Assembly: GCA_002792135.1 (NCBI GenBank)
Contig: PFNU01000041.1
Location: 1 to 7,753 of the forward strand
Direction: 5' to 3'
Source of the DNA: a bacterium (Candidatus Torokbacteria) CG_4_10_14_0_2_um_filter_35_8
Lineage (GTDB): Bacteria; Patescibacteriota; GCA-2792135
Length of the DNA: 7,753 nt
A program made the position numbers and the translations under genes. This document shows positions 1 through 5,800 of this stretch, piece by piece. The first letter of the stretch is position 1. Each line of letters begins with the position of its first letter. Under the pieces are notes generated by a model. It was not told the origin of the DNA. It made no database searches and was given only the letters and a program-made list of their open reading frames with translations.

Positions 1-1
1 T

Positions 2-592
2 GATTCTGAAGTAAGTATTCCTGGATTTGATACACTTTATGCTGATGAGATTGCTAAAGATGAAATAGAAAAATTAGCATTTGATAAAAATAATAATTCT
101 TGGATAGCTTGCGAGAAAGACAAAAAATTTCTTACTCAAATTACCCGAAAAATGAAAGTTTCAGAAATTGATTCTGATTTGGTTTTGAGAGAAAAAGAAA
201 AAGAAGAAAAGCCTCAAGAGATTCGAGAAGAGCCTATTTCTATACCTTTATGGCAAAGTTATTATAAAAAAACACTTTATTTCTTATTAGGACTTTTATT
301 ATGGGTTATTTCTCCTTGTATATTAATCTTTATTCTTGCTATTTCAATTCAGTCCCTGGTACAATCTAGTGTTGTTAAAAAATTTCTTTATTTGTTTGTT
401 ATTCTTGGCATTTTGGGTGTAATTTCTGGAGTAATGTTTTTTTTAGGTGAAAGTTTTAATATTCTTACGTTACCAACATCGTTAAATCAAGATATTCTTG
501 AGGGGGTAGTTTGGTCAGGAATGAGTGTGTTGGTTGGAATGTTGATTGTTGTTTTAATTAGGATACGGAAGAAGAATGAAAAGCTGGCATAA
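2..592 (+). CDS. C-terminal part of an unrecognised multi-pass membrane protein (5' end outside window)
   Basis: The reading frame is open from base 2 to the TAA at 590-592, giving 196 visible residues, so the true start lies upstream; the internal ATG at 152 is probably not the start. The first 90 visible residues are hydrophilic, with a run rich in Glu and Lys (about residues 60-76) that looks like a charged linker or short coiled coil. Three hydrophobic stretches follow, at about residues 91-117, 128-148 and 167-187, each long enough to span the membrane. The chain ends in a basic tail (RIRKKNEK), which suggests a cytoplasmic C-terminus. I recognise no catalytic motif or named family. It could be the membrane anchor of a larger regulatory or envelope protein whose working domain is upstream. 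The coding call is firm and the function is unknown. Confidence 0.8.
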   Translation, partial: DSEVSIPGFDTLYADEIAKDEIEKLAFDKNNNSWIACEKDKKFLTQITRKMKVSEIDSDLVLREKEKEEKPQEIREEPISIPLWQSYYKKTLYFLLGLLLWVISPCILIFILAISIQSLVQSSVVKKFLYLFVILGILGVISGVMFFLGESFNILTLPTSLNQDILEGVVWSGMSVLVGMLIVVLIRIRKKNEKLA

Positions 593-601
593 ATGATTAG
601 A

Positions 602-673
602 GACCCTGTAAACTAAAACCATAGTATGTCACCTCTGCCCCGTATTGACTACGGGATAAACTCCAGCAGGGTC
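602..673. repeat. Nested inverted repeat, REP-like structure upstream of the GIY-YIG remnant
   Basis: Outer arms GACCCTG (602-608) and CAGGGTC (667-673) are perfect 7-bp complements. Between them lies an inner hairpin, CCCGTA (639-644) and TACGGG (650-655), with a 5-base loop. The octamer CGTATTGA in the inner hairpin (641-648) recurs as a direct repeat at 683-690. The inner core and its right flank (TACGGG followed by ATAAA) closely match the hairpin at the end of the transposase gene (TACGGG followed by CTAAA, from 2690). No T-run follows, so it does not look like an intrinsic terminator. I read it as a REP-like or remnant mobile element; function is inferred only from structure and context. 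Confidence 0.5.
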
Positions 674-707
674 AATGCCTGTCGTATTGAGTAGATGTTA
701 GAAATCT

Positions 708-1008
708 GTGAAGCAGTATAAACAATATTATGTATACATACTAGCAAGCAAAAGAAATGGTACCTTAATATATTGGAGTAACAAATAATTTAGTAAGAAG
801 AATTTACGAACATAAAAATAAATTAATAAACGGATTTACTAAAAAGTACAATGTTGATAAGCTTGTGTATTATGAACAAACTAACGATATCAAGTCTGCT
901 ATTACAAGAGAAAAGAGGGTGAAACAACGGAAGAGACAATGGAAAATAAATTTAGTTAAAAGCTTTAATCCCTACTGGAAAGACTTATACTATAATTTAT
1001 CTAGTTAA
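708..1008 (+). pseudogene. GIY-YIG nuclease family protein, broken by a single-base frameshift
   Basis: Two frames join into one recognisable small single-domain GIY-YIG protein of about 99 residues, normal for this group. From a GTG at 708 the first frame gives the N-terminal strand (YYVYILASKRNGTL). One extra A at about 766-768 shifts the frame, and the second runs from 769 with YIGVTNNLVRRIYEHK to the TAA at 1006-1008. The paired motif strands (VYI and YIG), the Arg-containing helix after TNN, and the later TREKRVK helix carrying the expected Glu are all present, as is the family-like ending NPYWKDLY. The domain normally cuts DNA using one metal ion. As read, the gene gives no full product, so it is a pseudogene unless the extra A is a sequencing error or slippage restores the frame. 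It sits between two hairpin repeats. Confidence 0.8.
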
Positions 1009-1036
1009 AAGATAGGAATTTAAGGACTCCGGATGG

Positions 1037-1056
1037 ATTCCCGCCTTCGCGGGAAT
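1037..1056. repeat. REP-like hairpin (ATTCCCGC / GCGGGAAT)
   Basis: Perfect 8-bp arms ATTCCCGC (1037-1044) and GCGGGAAT (1049-1056) enclose the loop CTTC. Hairpins of this exact type, with GGATTCCCGC before and GGGAATGA after, occur as dispersed REP-like repeats in many bacterial genomes (general knowledge). It lies 28 bases after the GIY-YIG remnant and 28 bases before the carboxypeptidase start. A T-rich stretch (ttcttttt, 1061-1068) follows after four bases, so it might also act as a weak bidirectional terminator or 3' end protector. It is G+C-rich against AT-rich surroundings. Confidence 0.7.
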
Positions 1057-1084
1057 GATATTCTTTTTAATAATCTAGCATTCT

Positions 1085-2089
1085 ATGCTTAAAATTTCCC
1101 TTGCTGGTCTCATTATTCTAAGCCAATTATGTTCCTATAATTCTTACTTCTCTGGTGGAGTAACGAAAGTTAACGGCTTTTTTAATACTTGGGAAACAAA
1201 ATATATAGAGAAAGTCGAGGAGCTGACATCGAATATGGTTATCTACCCTGCCCTAAAGAGAAAGACGTCAGAAACTCCTATTACTGAAGGGAAAGCAGCG
1301 GTGATTTACGATCCCAAAACAAGACAGATTTTATGGTCTAAAAGGGAAAACGAACCTTTACCACTTGCAAGTCTTTCTAAAGTAATGACAGCGATTATAG
1401 TTTTGGAAAATTGCAAATTAACAGATAAAGTAAAAGTTCCAAAAATAACAGTAACTTCAGAAGATGCTAAGATAGGACTTAAAAAAGGAGAAGTCCTCAC
1501 AGTACAAGCTTTACTTGATGCAATGCTTATTCGTTCAGCAAATGATGCTGCAATTGCGCTTGCCATCCACTGCGGAGGATCTATTGAAGGCTTTGTAGAG
1601 CTAATGAATCAGAAGGCAGAAGAGCTCGGTCTAGAAAATACAGGTTTTGCAAATTCCGCAGGACTTGATGAAGATGGAAATAAACCAAAGGCCTGGAAAG
1701 ATATTGTCATGAAAGACAATCACGTAACAGCTTTAGACATGGCAAAAATCACAGCATATGCTTTAGATAATGAGGAGTTTGTAAAGATAAACCGTATGAG
1801 AGAGACAAAGATTAAGCGAGTGAGAGAGGGAAAAGTAGCTTATTATGAAGTAAAAAATACTCATCACATTCTCCGTCCTCGATTCAAAGAGGAAGAATAT
1901 AAAACACCAAAGGGAGTTAAAATTATTGGTGGAAAAACAGGCTATACCGAAGATGCGGGGTTTTGCCTTATGACAATTACCTGGATGGAAGATAGACCGA
2001 TAATTTTTGTTATTTTGAATAGTAGTAAAGCTACAAACGAGACAAAGAGCTTGATTGATTGGGTGCATGGGAGTTTTGAATGGAGGTGA
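1085..2089 (+). CDS. D-alanyl-D-alanine carboxypeptidase, peptidase S11 family (DacA/DacF-like)
   Basis: This 334-residue penicillin-binding protein should remove the terminal D-Ala from peptidoglycan pentapeptides outside the membrane, limiting cross-linking. All three active-site motifs of the serine DD-peptidase fold are present in order: SLSK (Ser96 nucleophile, Lys99), SAN (151-153) and KTG (284-286). The N-terminal hydrophobic stretch (about residues 3-18) fits a signal peptide or anchor. Its Cys16 is not in a good lipobox, so a lipoprotein is unlikely. The chain ends soon after the catalytic domain (SLIDWVHGSFEWR), so it lacks the C-terminal beta domain and amphipathic anchor of classical PBP5-type enzymes. 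The ATG at 1085 is the first possible start, because an in-frame TAG lies at 1076-1078; no clear Shine-Dalgarno precedes it. The stop is TGA. Endopeptidase activity on cross-links cannot be excluded from sequence alone. Confidence 0.93.
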   Translation: MLKISLAGLIILSQLCSYNSYFSGGVTKVNGFFNTWETKYIEKVEELTSNMVIYPALKRKTSETPITEGKAAVIYDPKTRQILWSKRENEPLPLASLSKVMTAIIVLENCKLTDKVKVPKITVTSEDAKIGLKKGEVLTVQALLDAMLIRSANDAAIALAIHCGGSIEGFVELMNQKAEELGLENTGFANSAGLDEDGNKPKAWKDIVMKDNHVTALDMAKITAYALDNEEFVKINRMRETKIKRVREGKVAYYEVKNTHHILRPRFKEEEYKTPKGVKIIGGKTGYTEDAGFCLMTITWMEDRPIIFVILNSSKATNETKSLIDWVHGSFEWR

Positions 2090-2126
2090 ATTTTGTGTTG
2101 ACATACATATTAGAATATATAAGCCT

Positions 2127-2699
2127 GTGTCCTATACATACCATAAACAACACCGTCTCCCAGGTTATGGTTATTTTCAAAATGGATATTATTTTGTCAC
2201 TATTTGTATAAAGTTAAAAGAATGGTTTTTCGGTAATGTTGTTAATAGGAAAATGAAACTATCAAAAATTGGAGAGGTTGCTAAGAAATATTGGCTAGAA
2301 ATCCCAAAACATTTTAAAGATGTATTTTTGGATCAATGGATAATAGTGCCAGATCATATCCATGGGATAATTGTAATTGAGAAGGATAATAATGTTAATG
2401 ATAACATTAGGCATATTAAACGTAGGAACGCGATTAATCGCGTTCCTACAATTGTGAACACAAAACACAAAGGTGGTATTACAGGAAGACATAATCCAAT
2501 GTTATCCAGTAATTCATTGTCAAAGATAATCAGATGGTATAAAGGTAGATGTAAATTTGAGATAGGTAAAGTGTATCCTAAATTCCCATTCGTTTGGCAA
2601 TCTCGTTTCTACGACCACATTATTAAAAATGAGAAATCCTTAAATGAAATCAGAAAATATATAGTCAATAATCTTGCTCCAGCCCGTAGTACGGGCTAA
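2127..2699 (+). CDS. REP-associated tyrosine transposase (RAYT / TnpA-REP, Y1 HUH family)
   Basis: This single-strand DNA transposase-like enzyme binds and cleaves REP hairpins through a phosphotyrosine intermediate. Numbering from the GTG at 2127, the family entry motif is RLPGYGYFQNGYYFVTIC (11-28). The metal-binding HUH motif is His77-Ile-His79 in VPDHIHGIIVI, followed by SLSKIIRWYKGR (130-141), WQSRFYDHII (157-166) and KYIVNN. Tyr178 in KYIVNN matches the position of the catalytic Tyr in the E. coli enzyme. GTG 2127 is preferred because family members usually begin 10-15 residues before the RLPGY motif. The frame stays open upstream, so ATG 2067 or TTG 2055 would overlap the carboxypeptidase end by 20-35 bases. 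Two oddities stand out: a 28-bp palindrome inside the coding region (2422-2449), and an early C-terminus where the usual NNP plus tail is replaced by LAPARSTG encoded by a hairpin. It appears intact, but activity is uncertain. Confidence 0.88.
   Translation: MSYTYHKQHRLPGYGYFQNGYYFVTICIKLKEWFFGNVVNRKMKLSKIGEVAKKYWLEIPKHFKDVFLDQWIIVPDHIHGIIVIEKDNNVNDNIRHIKRRNAINRVPTIVNTKHKGGITGRHNPMLSSNSLSKIIRWYKGRCKFEIGKVYPKFPFVWQSRFYDHIIKNEKSLNEIRKYIVNNLAPARSTG
2422..2449. repeat. Perfect 28-bp REP-like palindrome inside the transposase gene
   Basis: The left arm GTAGGAACGCGATT (2422-2435) is followed directly by its exact reverse complement (2436-2449). It begins with GTAG, the tetranucleotide that marks the foot of REP hairpins bound by RAYT enzymes. 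It lies in the variable stretch between the HUH motif and the SLSKIIRWYK helix and encodes RNAINRVPT in frame. Because of the symmetry the opposite strand encodes the same RNAINRVPT peptide. Confidence 0.85.
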
Positions 2700-2712
2700 A
2701 TGGGAGCAAGAT
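2671..2712. repeat. Two-layer hairpin overlapping the transposase stop codon
   Basis: Inner arms AGCCCGTA (2681-2688) and TACGGGCT (2690-2697) pair perfectly around one G. Outer arms ATCTTGCTCC (2671-2680) and GGAGCAAGAT (2703-2712) also pair perfectly, leaving a small one-sided bulge (2698-2702). The TAA stop at 2697-2699 sits on the right inner arm. GTAG occurs at 2686-2689. This is probably the cognate REP-type element of the transposase, or its terminal structure. No T-run follows immediately, so an intrinsic terminator role is weak. Confidence 0.75.
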
Positions 2713-2765
2713 CAAGACAACCAAGAAAATAGCAATTTTTTCAATGATCTCTTTAATAATAAATA

Positions 2766-2795
2766 TTGAATACCAAATAATAAATATGCTATCAT
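2766..2795 (+). promoter_or_regulatory. Candidate extended -10 promoter for the LamG gene
   Basis: A -35-like TTGAAT (2766-2771) is followed after 18 bases by TATCAT (2790-2795), five of six matches to TATAAT. TGC immediately before it forms an extended -10 (TGnTATCAT). Transcription would start near 2802, leaving a leader of about 27 bases before the ATG at 2829. It lies in the short AT-rich gap 2700-2828 after the transposase hairpin, which otherwise holds no gene. No Shine-Dalgarno precedes the ATG. The call rests on hexamer matching and position only. Confidence 0.5.
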
Positions 2796-2810
2796 GAAAT
2801 CAATCGGGCT

Positions 2811-2820
2811 ATTCTAGAAT
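2811..2820. promoter_or_regulatory. Perfect 10-bp palindrome in the LamG gene leader
   Basis: ATTCTAGAAT is fully self-complementary and lies just after the predicted transcription start and 8 bases before the start codon, where a repressor dimer or an mRNA fold could act. In AT-rich DNA a 10-bp palindrome can arise by chance, so the regulatory role is speculative. Confidence 0.2.
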
Positions 2821-2828
2821 AACAAAGT

Positions 2829-5800
2829 ATGATAGAAAAACCTAATCCTGTTAAAAACTTAAAGAAAGGACTAAAGACCAGGAGCATATTACATCCCAAG
2901 CTAATTAGTCTATTTTTAATGATAGAGATTTTACTCTCTTCTGTTTTTATTATCTCAAATTCTGCTCTAGCTTCCCAGACTCTCTGGACTCAAACTGATT
3001 GGCAGAATGGAGAGGGTCATTCTTCCTGGGATTCTTTTAACCCTAATTATTATGAATCAAAAACAAATAATCTAGATGATTCATCTTCAGGAGATATCGA
3101 ATTAAAAGAAAAACTTATTCATATAACTATGGGTGTATTACTAGGAGGGGACTCAGGGGAGGTAGCAACTTGGACTTCTGGGTTTGGATATAGAGCAGGG
3201 AAGGTAACAAATGAGAAAGGAATACAGATTAATGATCCGGATCAAGATAATTCAACCTATAATGGTGATTATTTCCAATATTCAAGAGGAGATAGTATTG
3301 ATAGTGTGATTTATAACCACTTTAATCCTAATCAAGGGACAATAAGATTATGGATTAAACCAAATTGGAATGGGAACGATGGGAAAAGTCATTACATATT
3401 CGATAACTATCTTGTTTCTCCTTATAACTATCTCGTTGTTCATAAAGATGCATTAAATAAAATGGAAATAAGAATAAGACAAGGGGCTGACCCTGCTAAA
3501 GGTGACTTTCTAGGAATAGCAAGTAGTGATGTATCTAGCTGGCAAGCTGGAGAATGGCATCATATTGTTGCTACCTGGGATAGTAAAAGAGATATTTCAG
3601 GAACTTCTAATTTAGCTATTTACATAGATAATGTTAAATCAGCTGGAACTGATGGTTACTGGCAACATGATGGAGTGCACAGTAACTTCACTATCAGTGC
3701 ATCTAATGGTCCTTCTGCATACCAAGCTGATAGTACCCTCTCCGGTCTTCTAATAGACGATCGTCCTTGGACAGATTCAGAGGTAGCTTCTGACTATAAC
3801 TTGGGATCAGGAAAGGAATCTATAGCAAGTCCTGATACTAGATTCTTTCTTGGAGCAAATAAAGAAGAAACACTTGATTCAGTATCTTGGGATCAGACAC
3901 CTTACAATGCGGGAACAAATACTAACGGGAATATAGTAGAAGATGGAAATCAAGAAGACGGAGATAAAGCTGAATGGGTAGAGTCAGGAAGTAATACGGA
4001 AACTCCTAAAGCATATATAGAAAAAGTTAAAAATGAAAAAGAAGCATACTATAGATTATTAAAAAATAACACTGACTATTTAGATCTTGATAACATTAAC
4101 GATATTTATATCTACGATACTACCCAAGATACAATTAAAGATACTTGGAGAACTAATTCTTCAAAATCTTGGTATACAGAAACTCTAAATACATCGCAAA
4201 GAGGATCAACTCGACCTTTCCCTAAAAAAGCTATCCTTATTGCCACAAACTCCTACCTTTATATCTTTGATGCCTCTACCTCTCTTATGTGGATGAGGTT
4301 TGATAAGGGAAATCAATACTATGTCTTATTAGATGATGGCTCATCTCAGACTCCAAGATCAGTATTCGCACTAAACGGTAAAGTTTATATTGGTGGAAAA
4401 ATCAATGCTGGATCAGGCGGAGGTTTATTTATTGTTAATTTTATAACAGACAGTGCGACTCTCTGTTATGATAGTGCTGTTTATCAATATCAAAAAACAC
4501 TTTCTCAGCGTAACTTAACTGGTACTTTTGCAGCTACTTGGGGTACTAATACTGGTGAGACAATACGATTAATTGATGAACATGCAAACGATGTCCACGC
4601 AGCCGTCATTAACGCTAAAACTTACATTGCAGTTGCAACAGACGGTGGAGTAAGCGTTATTAATGAGACTGATGGGAGTGTTAAAAATGGAACTCCTGCA
4701 GGAGGTTATGGATCAGATCATGTATGGCTTACTAGTGATAATGAGTTTTATTGGGGTATGAAAAACAATAGTAGTGGTGATACTACCCTTCTATCTTTCT
4801 ATAATTTCACTAACCTTTCGAATTATAATTGGGGAAGCCAGAATAAAAGTTATCATGCAGGCGTTGCTATCCCTGCATTATGGAGTTTCAATAATAGCAA
4901 TTCCAACATTCATAATGATTTATTCGTTACAGAAAATACCTCAATACTTGATAGTGATTCTAATACTATCTATGTAGCTAACAATTCTGGTATTTGTATT
5001 CTTCAAGAAAATCAAGGTGATGAATCTAATGGTTCGGTTAAATACTACACTAAAGATTATATTTCAGAAGAGATGGTAGGAGATATTAGAGGTTACTGGG
5101 ACATGGATGAAGATCCGTCAGGCTCTGCTCCTCAGATAAAAGATAGATCACTAGGATATCTTCCTGATCATAAAGTTAACGACCTTACCTCCGCAGGCAC
5201 CATGACATCGGGAGATGAAGTAGCAGGTGTTCGAGGAAATGCTTTAGACTTTGATGGAGGAGATGACTATCTCTGGAGAAACGAACCTATAGATTATATA
5301 TTTAATTATGATAATGCAGCAGGAGGGGATCCTTTTGAATCTGGAAATTACTCAGTAAATTATGCTAACTCTAATTCATGGACACTATTTTCAGATAATG
5401 CCAATACAGAAGTAGGAGATTCTATTTACTTTGGAGATGATACAACTTTTACTAAACTAGTCTTTAATATAGGAGTAGCAAAAAGTGCTAATGTGACTTT
5501 TACTTGGGAATACTATAAATCAGGAGTTGGATGGACTTCATTTACTCCAACTGATAATACAAATAATTTTACAACCACAGGTCTAAATCAAATAACCTGG
5601 TCTACACTCTCAAGTTGGACAACAAAATCAATAAACTCTCAAACAAAATACTGGATACGCTGTAGAATCTCATCCTTTACAGATTGGACAACAAATCCCA
5701 CCTATGATGGCACCTCAATAACTCCCAATAGACCCATCCAAAGAGACGGAGATTTTGATATTACTGGAAGCTTCACTGTAGGAGCGTGGATTAAAATTTC

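Noticed and set aside
985..1003. Perfect TATAAT (991-996) as a promoter for the carboxypeptidase
   Set aside because: It lies inside the GIY-YIG reading frame (Tyr-Asn codons), has no -35 at 16-18 bases and no TGn extension, and would give an 80-base leader; unsupported.
1306..1566. Open frame on the minus strand within the carboxypeptidase gene (86 codons)
   Set aside because: It is fully antisense to a gene with three intact active-site motifs, has no recognisable features, and is a shadow of that gene's codon bias.
1763..2104. Minus-strand open frame of 113 codons across the 3' end of the carboxypeptidase
   Set aside because: It is antisense to conserved coding sequence including the KTG motif, and its composition shows no domain.
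2098..2123. Perfect TTGACA (2098-2103) as a promoter for the transposase
   Set aside because: The only -10-like hexamers downstream are at 14 or 29 bases, outside the working range, so it is probably chance.
2295..2492. Minus-strand open frame of 65 codons in the transposase gene
   Set aside because: It is antisense to the HUH region. Its RNAINRVPT match to the forward protein is a consequence of the palindrome, not homology.
2725..2745. A-rich then T-run (gaaaatagcaattttttc) as an intrinsic terminator
   Set aside because: The potential stem is short and purely A/T, with no G+C-rich hairpin directly before the T-run.
2794..2817. Seven-codon upstream frame (ATG 2794 to TAG 2817) as a leader peptide for the LamG gene
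   Set aside because: Its ATG overlaps the proposed -10 hexamer, so it would lie upstream of the transcription start.
4774..4977. Hydrophobic 67-codon frame inside the LamG gene
   Set aside because: It is an alternative frame of the long open gene; Asn- and Thr-rich codons read one base off give Ile- and Leu-rich membrane-like peptides.
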